Shown: positions 1-5,801 of the stretch, in pieces
Numbering within the stretch: position 1 is the first letter of the stretch
Layout of the letters: each line of letters begins with the position of its first letter
Origin: an uncultured Oscillospiraceae bacterium
Lineage (GTDB): Bacteria > Bacillota > Clostridia > Oscillospirales > Oscillospiraceae
DNA: 5,959 nucleotides
Assembly (NCBI GenBank): GCA_900758955.1
Contig: CAAETL010000267.1
Coordinates: forward strand, 1 to 5,959
Direction of reading: 5' to 3'
Translations under genes and position numbers: made by a program
Notes under the pieces: model-generated
Databases searched by the model: none
Told to the model about the DNA's origin: nothing
The model's input: only the letters and a program-made list of their open reading frames with translations

Positions 1-386
1 ACTACCTGTACCGGGCAGGTATGCAGTGGTTTTGGAATCAGTACGCGCCCTCGGCCAGAGCGCGCAACCAGATTACTGCGTCCCCTCTGCGGGCCGGTAT
101 CGACTGTCTGCGCGGTCTGCCGGAGGCCATGGTAATCAATGGGCAGGCCGACGTCCTGCGGGACGAAGGGGAGGCCTACGCTGAAAAACTGCGCCGGGCG
201 GGGGTAGAAGTGACTGCCATTCGCGTCCAGGGGACGATCCATGATTTTGTCATGTTGAACGCGTTGGACCAGACCAATGCCTGCCGTACGGCCATGGATG
301 CTTCCACCGCGTGGATCAACCGAAAGAACCAGCGGGAGGACTGCTGCGCAGAAGTGCAACCCGATCAGGCCGCCAGCTGCGATTGA
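1..386 (+). CDS. alpha/beta hydrolase (HSL-type esterase/lipase family), C-terminal part, 5' end outside window
   Basis: This is the C-terminal part of a hydrolase of the hormone-sensitive-lipase (alpha/beta hydrolase fold 3) family. Such enzymes are usually cytoplasmic serine esterases acting on short acyl esters. The frame is open from base 3, so the real start lies upstream, and the ATG at 21 is only an internal Met. Two thirds of the catalytic triad are visible. The Asp is in the motif ADVLRDEGEAYA (Asp codon 150-152) and the His is in GTIHDF (His codon 240-242). The SPLRA segment and the GLPEAMVI beta strand before the Asp are also typical. The nucleophile elbow (GxSxG) and the HGGG oxyanion motif must lie left of the window and cannot be checked. 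After the last expected helix there is a hydrophilic tail of about 20 residues with two adjacent Cys. A terminator follows the stop codon, so this is the last gene of its transcript. The family call is firm; the substrate is unknown. Confidence 0.85.
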   Translation, partial: YLYRAGMQWFWNQYAPSARARNQITASPLRAGIDCLRGLPEAMVINGQADVLRDEGEAYAEKLRRAGVEVTAIRVQGTIHDFVMLNALDQTNACRTAMDASTAWINRKNQREDCCAEVQPDQAASCD

Positions 387-396
387 GACTGACAGG

Positions 397-439
397 AAGA
401 GGGTAAGCGGATCGATCGGACCGCTGCCCTCTTTCTTTT
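397..439 (+). terminator. intrinsic terminator after the hydrolase gene
   Basis: The arms AAGAGGG-TA-AGCGG (397-410) and CCGCT-G-CCCTCTT (421-433) pair around a 10-base loop, with a small internal loop where TA faces G. A T-rich run (TCTTTT, 434-439) follows. It begins 10 bases after the hydrolase stop codon. Confidence 0.75.
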
Positions 440-613
440 GCCGCTGGTAAAACCGCTTGTATCGCTTCGTCTTCCTCAAATTGAGAAGTGGAATACGCAG
501 TTGAACCAGAGAAAAATGGTAAAAATAAATAATAGCTGGAATTTTCTGCTAAATTCATAAAATTTTTCGAGGTATTTCGACTTTTTGCTATTTCTTTTTG
601 ATAACATATGGGA

Positions 614-619
614 TACAAT
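614..619 (+). promoter_or_regulatory. possible -10 element for the NYN gene
   Basis: TACAAT (5 of 6 matches to TATAAT) lies 33 bases before the start codon, in a very AT-rich stretch (about 520-635). No well-spaced -35 element was found. TTGCTA at 585-590 is 23 bases away, which is too far. A promoter is expected here because a terminator lies upstream, but this exact assignment is weak. Confidence 0.25.
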
Positions 620-651
620 TAGTATTGATATGTTTTATGGAGGCAAAGTAA

Positions 652-1197
652 ATGGATGAAAAGACGAGGGTCGCTGTATTCGTTGACGGGTCAAACCTTT
701 TTTATATGCAAAAAGGTGTCCTGGGATGGTTCATTGACCTGGAAAAATTACTGTTTCATATTGAAGAGGAGTACGGCCATATTGAGGACGCCTATTATTA
801 TGTAAGCCAGGCCGGTCCGTCAGAGGCAAAACAAAAGAGCTTTTTAGAATCCATCCCATCCATGGGGTATTCGCTGTACACCAAGACGGTAAAAGAAATT
901 CGAGAAGAAGACGGCAGTATTCGATATAAGGCAAACTTAGATATTGAAATTGTATTGGATATGTTTAACACGATTGATAATTATGATATGGCGGTTTTGG
1001 TCTCTGGAGACGGCGATTTTGACCGGGCCCTGCAATTGCTGCGGGCGCGGGGAAAACGATTTAAAGTTATTTCCACGAAGGGCTGCGTGGCAAAGGAGCT
1101 GAGAAGCACAGCGGGCCGACATTATATTGATGTGATGACCTTAAAAGATTATCTTTACCGGAGACCCTATTCACCCGACACCGAATCACATTCGTAA
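652..1197 (+). CDS. NYN/LabA-type (DUF88) PIN-like nuclease-fold protein
   Basis: The product has 181 residues, about the full length for a single-domain NYN protein. NYN domains are PIN-like metal-dependent folds, most linked to RNA cleavage or RNA processing. Hallmarks in order are: first strand VAVFVDGSN (residues 7-15) with the first acidic ligand D12; NLDIEIVLDM (95-104) with D97 and D103; the family signature LVSGDGDFDRAL (116-127) with D120, D122 and D124; and GKRFKVIS with the closing strand near 134-162. The acidic pocket therefore looks intact. No RNA-binding domain, signal peptide or membrane segment is seen. GGAGG at 639-643, eight bases before ATG 652, fixes the start. The gene stands alone, with a terminator before its leader and another after it. 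Its GC content (about 35-43% in hand-counted lines) is well below that of the neighbouring genes (about 60%), which suggests a different history. The fold is confident; the substrate and biological role are unknown. Confidence 0.88.
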   Translation: MDEKTRVAVFVDGSNLFYMQKGVLGWFIDLEKLLFHIEEEYGHIEDAYYYVSQAGPSEAKQKSFLESIPSMGYSLYTKTVKEIREEDGSIRYKANLDIEIVLDMFNTIDNYDMAVLVSGDGDFDRALQLLRARGKRFKVISTKGCVAKELRSTAGRHYIDVMTLKDYLYRRPYSPDTESHS

Positions 1198-1226
1198 ACG
1201 GGTCTGCACAGGAAGGGAAGGTAAGC

Positions 1227-1266
1227 AACACCGCTTAGAACAATTCTAGTTCTAAGCGGTGTTTTT
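1227..1266 (+). terminator. strong intrinsic terminator after the NYN gene
   Basis: This is a perfect 15-base-pair stem. The left arm (1227-1241) contains ACCGCTTAGAAC and the right arm (1249-1263) is its exact reverse complement, around a 7-base loop AATTCTA. The right arm runs into TTTTT (1262-1266). It lies about 30 bases after the NYN stop codon. Confidence 0.93.
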
Positions 1267-1436
1267 CTGTTGAAAGCGCTATGGGGAGTGGAGCTGGACC
1301 TGTGCGATGATCCGCGACCACAGCCGTGCAGCCTGTCCACCCCAAAAGGAGTTCCCCCAGCCTACAATGATGAGACAAGGGTATGTGGCCGGGGCATTGG
1401 GCGGCACTGGACGCAGCTTGGGAAGGCTGGCAGCGC

Positions 1437-1465
1437 CATAAGTAAGCCCGCCCGATTGGGCAGGC
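1437..1465 (-). terminator. probable weak terminator of the minus-strand operon
   Basis: Read on the minus strand, GCCTGCCC (1465-1458), loop AATC, then GGGCGGGC (1453-1446) form an 8-pair GC-rich stem with one U-G wobble. A poor T-tract TTACTTAT follows. It starts 8 bases after the stop codon of the small Cys-rich gene, which is the expected position. The weak T-tract lowers confidence. The 1227-1263 hairpin lies beyond it in the convergent direction and could act as a backstop. Confidence 0.5.
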
Positions 1466-1473
1466 CGTGGAAA

Positions 1474-1695
1474 TCAACAACCCATGGGGTAGATACAAGT
1501 AGCGGTAATCTGGGGGGGAATACTTCTGGTCATCACGCCGTTATACTCGATGCAGACTCTTTCACCAACTGAGAAGCAGTTGGCTTGGGAGGTGCGGACC
1601 AGTACTTCCTGGGTGTTACAGGTATCGCAAACCAAAAGTTCACAGTCGCAGACCTGCAGAATGGTTGCATTCATTGTTACGGTTTCTCTACACAT
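1474..1695 (-). CDS. small Cys-rich hypothetical protein (73 residues)
   Basis: This is a 73-residue protein with nine cysteines (residues 2, 16, 18, 23, 26, 40, 48, 67, 73). The core reads as beta strands: ILQVCDCELLVCD (12-24), QEVLVRT (29-35), a VGERVCIEYNG turn-strand (43-53), and a conserved-looking SIPPQITATCI (58-68). The strand pattern suggests a small beta-barrel, possibly OB-like, but this is inference. I recall similar short proteins in Clostridia annotated only as hypothetical. The frame is open further upstream (to 1854), but that overlaps the helicase gene. ATG 1695 is chosen because a strong ribosome binding site precedes it by 10 bases. A later in-frame ATG (1674) lacks a site. 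The gene lies 91 bases after the nuclease-helicase stop codon with no terminator or convincing promoter between them, so it is probably co-transcribed. The several CxC and CxxC spacings could bind metal or form redox pairs. The function is unknown. Confidence 0.72.
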   Translation of the reverse strand: MCRETVTMNATILQVCDCELLVCDTCNTQEVLVRTSQANCFSVGERVCIEYNGVMTRSIPPQITATCIYPMGC

Positions 1696-1705
1696 ACCAT
1701 CATTA

Positions 1706-1714
1706 CCTCCTTTT
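1706..1714 (-). promoter_or_regulatory. ribosome binding site that sets the start of the Cys-rich gene
   Basis: On the minus strand this reads AAAAGGAGG, a near-ideal Shine-Dalgarno sequence. Ten bases separate it from ATG 1695. Other ATGs at 1703 and 1700 (minus strand) are in other frames and lie closer than is usual. Confidence 0.8.
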
Positions 1715-1786
1715 CGCTCTATTCTATGCGGGGAGGAGACAAGGCGTGCAGGAGGGCGGCGGACCACTTTGAGAATTGGAACGTAA

Positions 1787-4700
1787 TTAAAACAAACTGA
1801 TCTGATCCAGGGAAGCGTCCCGGCGTTTGCGGGAACTCTCCCGAACCACCGCATCCGGAAGATCGCGAAGGAAGGGGGACGGCTCCTGACTGGTGGTTAG
1901 GATCAGCTCTTCCTTGGCCCGGGTCATTCCCACATACAGGAGCCGGCGTTCCTCCTCCCAATCGGTTGGACGCCCATGGGACTCCAGAGGAATGGTGCCG
2001 GCATTCACGCCTGCCGCAAAGACCGCGGGAAACTCCAAACCCTTGGCCCCGTGCAGAGTCATAAGCCACACGGCCCCCGACTCCCAGCCCTTACCGGCCG
2101 CGCGGCAGAGGTCGGCCTCCTGCCCCAAGGTCAGGGCGTTCCATAAATCCTGCAGACTGGCATGGAACACCGCTGCGCTGCGGAGCCGTTCCAGCGCAGG
2201 TGAGCTGCCGTACAGCTCCTCCCATCGCTCCACCAACTTACGTGGTTTTTCTTTGCGGAACGGAAGCCACGCCTCCGCCCGTGCCAGCCAAGCTTCCAGA
2301 GGGCCGTATCCTTGCGCCACGGGCTTTAATTCTTGCAAATCCAGCTCTTTTTGGGGGGCGCAGGCGTTCTGCAGGAGACGGATCAAATCCGTCGGACAGT
2401 TCCAGAGCAGACGGAGAGCGGTATCCAGCGCCGCCCCGTCCTCCGGCGACTGGAGAAAGCGCCAAAAGGCCAGCGCCCCCCGCACCGTGTCGTCGTCCCA
2501 AAAATCCTCCCGGCCGCTGATAATGCAGGGGATGTCGTCATGCCGCAAGCATTTTTCCACCAGTTCCAGTTGGCGGTGGGTGCGGCAGAGCACCGCGAGA
2601 TCGGAAAAGGCCCGGATTTTCCGTTCCTGTCCCAACTGCTGGGCCTCCAGCATATCCACCCCGCCCACCATCCGGCCGATTTCCTTGGCGATAAAAATCC
2701 CTTCCGCAAATGGATCCGACGACTGCACCACCCGGACCGCTGGCCCGTGAGGCCGGTTGGCGGTGATGGTACGGGGGCCGCCCGGGTTTTGGGAAATGAC
2801 GGGAAGGGATGCAGCCAGAATCTCCGGGGCGGAGCGGTAATTTTCCACCAGGCGGATTTCCCGCACCTCCGCCACATCCTCCGCCAGCCGCTGGAAGCAG
2901 CGGCCGCTGGCCCCCCGGAAGCCGTAGATGGACTGGTCCGGGTCCCCAATGACAAAGAGACTTCTCCCGTGTCGGCTCCAGGCGCGCACCAGCGCATACT
3001 GGACGTCGTTGATGTCCTGAAATTCATCCACCAGCAGATGGGAAAAGGCCCGGTGTCCCGTGGTGTCCAACGCCAGAGCCTGGATCAGAAGATCGTCGAA
3101 ATCCAACACGCCCAGCTCCTCCAGGCGGGCGCAGTACGCTGTGTACAGGCACTGATCCAGCCCGGCGTCCTCCCAAGAAACGCCGTTTTTCACCCGGGAA
3201 ACCCCTTGCAGCAGGGCCTTTGCCGACCCTTTGCCGCCGTTTGCACGGAGAATCTCCGCCGCCACGGTCAGCGCCTCCCCGGGGCCGATGAGATGGATGT
3301 CTTTCAGCAGCTTAAGGCAGATGGCATGGAAGGTGCCGATGGTCATGCGGGCGATGGCGCGCTTCCCCCCCAACCGCGCTTCCAGTCGCTGGCGCATCTC
3401 CGCGGCCGCCTGATTGGTAAAGGTCACGGCGGTGATTTCATCCGGCTTGACGCCTAAATTCTCCACCAGGTAGGCGATGCGGGCCACCAAGGTCTTGGTT
3501 TTTCCGGTTCCTGGCCCGGCCACAACGGCAACCGTTTTCTGAGCAGCGCATACCGCCGCCTGCTGCTGTGTATTCAGTGTTTCTTCCGCGACTTCTTCCG
3601 CAACCGATGGAAGGGGGGCGAGGGACTTTGCTCTACTTTTTCGCGGCTTGGATTTTTTGGGTAGCGGCTCCAAACCAAACATGGAAAGTTGACCGCTGTA
3701 GTGTTCGATCTCGGCGGGAGTCAGGAGGGAAATCACACCGTATTCGCCGTCAAAACCAGCGCGTCGTTCCACCCGACCCAGGCGAAGGCGTCGGATGCCT
3801 TCCGCCACGCAGGGCCCGGCCACCCGTGCAATATCTTCAATGGGCGTCTGCCGCAGAATGGTAAACTCAGGGCCCAGTTCGTGGAGCAGCCGTTCATATT
3901 GTTCCAGAGTCTTTTTCCCTGCGGCGGGGCCGCCGGTGGAAGCGGCGATAGCCTCCGGCAGAGGGGCCAAGCTTTCAAAAAGCTTGGCCCCCTCAGGGCG
4001 GAAGCCGGCGGGACGGTCCGCCAGCGCCTCCACCCGATGCTCCACCCCGATGGTAAGCTTCTTGCCGCAGACCGGACAGACGCCGTCCCGGGCCAGGGTC
4101 TCCGCTGGGGTGAGGCAGACGCCGCAGTTTCGGTGGCCGTCCAGGTGGTACTTGCCCTCTTCGGGGAAAAATTCCAAGGTCCCCTGAAAGCCCTCCCCGG
4201 TCCGGAGGGCATGGATCAGCTCCGGATAGGTCAGTCCGGTGTCCAGCAGGTCGGCCTCCCGACCAAGCTTTGCCGGGGAGTGGGCGTCGGAGTGGGAGAC
4301 CAACGTGAGCTTGTCCAGGGCGGAGACCCGCCAGTTCATGGGGGGATCCGAGGAGAGCCCGGTCTCCACCGCGTGGATATAGGGCGTTAGATCGGCAAAG
4401 CACGCCTCAATGGTGTCAAACCCCGAAAAGGCGCCGAACATGGAAAAGTGGGGCGTCCAGATGTGGGCGGGAATCAGTTCCGCGTCGGGACAGACCTCCA
4501 AGGTGAGTTCCAGCAGATCCCGGCTGTCCAGACCCAGAATGGGGCGGCCGTCGGAATGGATGTTGCCAATGGCCTCCAGACGGGCGGATAAGTCGTCCGC
4601 CGCTTCCAGGCTGGGCAGAAGAATGAGGTTGTGGACCTTGCGGGTTTTGCCATCCCGTTTGTAGATGGAGCTGATTTCCCCTGTTACCACAAAGCGGGGC

Positions 4701-4936
4701 GTATCCCCCGGCGCGGTGCCGGGCAGACGCAGATCCTCTCGCAGGGTGTAGAGTCCCTCGCCGGCGGGGATAAGCTGCTCCTTTAGCTCCGCCCGCCAGG
4801 CGGGGTGGGTAAAATCTCCCGTGCCCAGCAGTTGGATGCCCTTGCGGCGGGCCCAAAAATCCAAATGCGGCGCGTCACAGTCTCTGCTGGTGGCCCGGGA
4901 AAACCGGGAGTGGATATGGAGATCGGCGATATACAT
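1787..4936 (-). CDS. endonuclease Q-like PHP nuclease fused to a UvrD/PcrA-type SF1 helicase
   Basis: One 1049-residue chain holds two enzymes. Residues 1-410 match endonuclease Q, a PHP-fold enzyme known in some archaea and bacteria to nick DNA 5' of uracil, hypoxanthine, xanthine or abasic sites. Visible metal-site motifs are DLHIHS (5-10), TGDF (39-42), TGE (85-87), H102, H158 and SHSDAH (214-219). A zinc finger follows (C271, C274, C287, C290). Residues 421-450 are a basic, proline-rich linker. Residues 454-1049 are a superfamily 1A helicase: Q motif LNTQQQAAV (454), Walker A GPGTGKT (474-480), Ia VTFTNQAAAEM (504), II VDEFQD (636-641), III GDPDQSIYGFRG (664), IV LVENYRS (696), V TLHGAKGLEF (960), VI LLYVGMTRAK (999) with arginine finger R1006. 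All motifs look intact. QLSMF (416-420) and the terminal QISLF (1045-1049) resemble sliding-clamp-binding peptides. ATG 4936 has an AGAAGGTG ribosome binding site (4942-4949) 5 bases upstream. The likely role is repair of deaminated DNA; coupling to the helicase is inferred. Confidence 0.93.
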   Translation of the reverse strand: MYIADLHIHSRFSRATSRDCDAPHLDFWARRKGIQLLGTGDFTHPAWRAELKEQLIPAGEGLYTLREDLRLPGTAPGDTPRFVVTGEISSIYKRDGKTRKVHNLILLPSLEAADDLSARLEAIGNIHSDGRPILGLDSRDLLELTLEVCPDAELIPAHIWTPHFSMFGAFSGFDTIEACFADLTPYIHAVETGLSSDPPMNWRVSALDKLTLVSHSDAHSPAKLGREADLLDTGLTYPELIHALRTGEGFQGTLEFFPEEGKYHLDGHRNCGVCLTPAETLARDGVCPVCGKKLTIGVEHRVEALADRPAGFRPEGAKLFESLAPLPEAIAASTGGPAAGKKTLEQYERLLHELGPEFTILRQTPIEDIARVAGPCVAEGIRRLRLGRVERRAGFDGEYGVISLLTPAEIEHYSGQLSMFGLEPLPKKSKPRKSRAKSLAPLPSVAEEVAEETLNTQQQAAVCAAQKTVAVVAGPGTGKTKTLVARIAYLVENLGVKPDEITAVTFTNQAAAEMRQRLEARLGGKRAIARMTIGTFHAICLKLLKDIHLIGPGEALTVAAEILRANGGKGSAKALLQGVSRVKNGVSWEDAGLDQCLYTAYCARLEELGVLDFDDLLIQALALDTTGHRAFSHLLVDEFQDINDVQYALVRAWSRHGRSLFVIGDPDQSIYGFRGASGRCFQRLAEDVAEVREIRLVENYRSAPEILAASLPVISQNPGGPRTITANRPHGPAVRVVQSSDPFAEGIFIAKEIGRMVGGVDMLEAQQLGQERKIRAFSDLAVLCRTHRQLELVEKCLRHDDIPCIISGREDFWDDDTVRGALAFWRFLQSPEDGAALDTALRLLWNCPTDLIRLLQNACAPQKELDLQELKPVAQGYGPLEAWLARAEAWLPFRKEKPRKLVERWEELYGSSPALERLRSAAVFHASLQDLWNALTLGQEADLCRAAGKGWESGAVWLMTLHGAKGLEFPAVFAAGVNAGTIPLESHGRPTDWEEERRLLYVGMTRAKEELILTTSQEPSPFLRDLPDAVVRESSRKRRDASLDQISLF

Positions 4937-4972
4937 AGCGGCACCTTCTATTTCTCTATCTAGGTTGGTCCT

Positions 4973-5001
4973 ATTATAAGGCCTTTTCCCGGTTGACGCA
5001 A
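4973..5001 (-). promoter_or_regulatory. sigma-A-type promoter for the nuclease-helicase operon
   Basis: On the minus strand, a perfect TATAAT (4978-4973) is preceded by a 17-base spacer and TTGCGT (5001-4996, 3 of 6 matches to TTGACA). Transcription would start near 4966, giving a leader of about 30 bases that contains the ribosome binding site. Confidence 0.6.
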
Positions 5002-5007
5002 TGTGGC

Positions 5008-5022
5008 GGAAGAGAAACTTCC
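5008..5022. repeat. short inverted repeat between the divergent promoters
   Basis: GGAAG (5008-5012) and CTTCC (5018-5022) are exact inverted copies around AGAAA. The repeat lies just upstream of the minus-strand -35 and about 33 bases upstream of the plus-strand -35. Neither predicted transcript covers it, so it could be a protein-binding site. It is short enough to be chance. Confidence 0.3.
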
Positions 5023-5030
5023 ATCATTCC

Positions 5031-5050
5031 CGGTCGGGCGCACCGATCCG
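5031..5050. repeat. imperfect inverted repeat just upstream of the response-regulator promoter
   Basis: CGGTCGG (5031-5037) pairs with CCGATCCG (5043-5050) over seven base pairs with one extra T (5047), around GCGCA. It ends four bases before the plus-strand -35 and lies outside both predicted transcripts. That fits an operator better than an RNA hairpin. Confidence 0.35.
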
Positions 5051-5054
5051 CATG

Positions 5055-5083
5055 TTGTCCTCCCATTCCACCTATGATATAAT
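5055..5083 (+). promoter_or_regulatory. extended -10 promoter for the two-component operon
   Basis: TTGTCC (5055-5060, 4 of 6 matches), then a 17-base spacer, then a perfect TATAAT (5078-5083). The TATG sequence at 5073-5076 places a TGn extended -10 element directly before it. Transcription would start near 5090, so the response regulator cannot begin at the upstream in-frame ATGs (5001, 5082). Confidence 0.8.
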
Positions 5084-5114
5084 GGTGCATTATCAGAAAA
5101 GAGTTGATGGCAAG

Positions 5115-5801
5115 ATGAACCGTATTTTGGTGGTTGATGACGAACAGGAGATCGCGGATCTGGTGGAGGTATACCTGAAAAACGACGGGTACACGGTTTT
5201 TAAGTTTTATAATGCCACCGATGCGTTGGCCTGCGTGGAGCGGGAGGATGTGAGTCTGGCCATTTTGGACGTGATGCTTCCCGATCTCAGCGGCTTTACC
5301 CTGTGTCAAAAGATTCGGGAAAAGCATATGTTCCCCATTATTATGCTGACGGCCAAGGTGGAGGATATGGATAAAATCATGGGGCTTACCCTTGGCGCCG
5401 ACGACTATATCACAAAACCCTTTAACCCCTTGGAACTGGTGGCACGGGTCAAAACGCAGCTTCGCCGCTATACCCAGTACAACCATCCGACAGCCCCGGA
5501 AAAACGCGAGTTTGATTTCGCGGGGCTTTACGTCTGCCGGGACAGCCACAAATGTACCCTGTACGGACGGGAATTGCCGCTGACCCCCATCGAATTTGAT
5601 ATCCTTTGGTATCTCTGTGAGCGCAAGGGGACCGTGGTTTCCTCTGAGGAGCTGTTCGAGGCGGTATGGGGCGAAAAGTATTGGGATAACAACAACACCG
5701 TCATGGCACATATCGCACGCCTGCGGGAGAAGATGCGGGAGCCAAGCCGCAAGCCGAAGTTTATCAAGACCGTCTGGGGAGTGGGGTACACCATTGAGTA
5801 A
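5115..5801 (+). CDS. VanR-like OmpR/PhoB-family response regulator
   Basis: This is a 228-residue transcription factor with an N-terminal receiver domain (about 1-120) and a C-terminal winged-helix DNA-binding domain (about 130-228). The phosphorylation site is D52 in LAILDVMLP. The acidic pair is D8-D9, and the switch residues are T79 and K101 (in ITKPF). The DNA-binding half has the family landmarks LTPIEFDILWYL, the NNTVMAHIARLREKM recognition-helix region and the closing KTVWGVGYTIE. The wording of both halves (EIADLVEVYLKNDGYTVFK, GLTLGADDYITKPF, PLELVARVKTQLRRY) closely resembles VanR of the glycopeptide-resistance A/B/D/G-type systems. ATG 5115 is chosen because the promoter's -10 lies at 5078-5083 and the receiver domain begins here. 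The ribosome binding site is weak (GATGG, 4 bases before ATG), which is unusual for this window. The gene overlaps the sensor kinase that follows. No vanHAX-type genes are visible, so the regulated target is unknown. Confidence 0.92.
   Translation: MNRILVVDDEQEIADLVEVYLKNDGYTVFKFYNATDALACVEREDVSLAILDVMLPDLSGFTLCQKIREKHMFPIIMLTAKVEDMDKIMGLTLGADDYITKPFNPLELVARVKTQLRRYTQYNHPTAPEKREFDFAGLYVCRDSHKCTLYGRELPLTPIEFDILWYLCERKGTVVSSEELFEAVWGEKYWDNNNTVMAHIARLREKMREPSRKPKFIKTVWGVGYTIE

Noticed and set aside
316..618. A 100-codon minus-strand frame over the hydrolase tail and the AT-rich leader
   Set aside because: It crosses a terminator and spans a sharp composition change, with no domain-like features.
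1235..1498. An 87-codon minus-strand frame between the two convergent genes
   Set aside because: It would overlap the stop region of the Cys-rich gene, run through two hairpin terminators, and shows no recognisable protein pattern or ribosome binding site.
1721..1726. TAGAAT on the minus strand as a private promoter for the Cys-rich gene
   Set aside because: No matching -35 is found at 16-18 bases upstream, so readthrough from the helicase gene is the simpler explanation.
1696..1854. Longer version of the small Cys-rich protein starting at 1854 on the minus strand
   Set aside because: It would overlap the helicase C-terminus by 68 bases in another frame. It lacks family-like sequence before the internal Met and ignores the strong ribosome binding site at 1706-1714.
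1893..2750. A 285-codon plus-strand frame opposite the helicase C-terminal half
   Set aside because: It is rich in Ser, Arg and Pro with no domain pattern, which is typical of a shadow of a GC-rich gene, and it lies wholly within the helicase coding region.
2333..3457. A 374-codon open frame on the plus strand, antisense to the helicase half
   Set aside because: The opposite strand encodes an unbroken helicase with every motif intact. Long antisense frames are common opposite GC-rich genes. The translation shows no recognisable domain and I found no ribosome binding site for it.
4993..4998. TTGACG as a plus-strand -35 element
   Set aside because: No -10-like hexamer lies 15-19 bases downstream (AAACTT at the 17-base position). 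The 5055-5083 promoter is far better.
5001..5114. Upstream extension of the response regulator to ATG 5001 (38 extra residues) or ATG 5082
   Set aside because: The perfect extended -10 promoter at 5073-5083 would lie inside the coding region. The ATG at 5082 overlaps that -10 box. The family N-terminus (KILIVDDE-like) begins at 5115.
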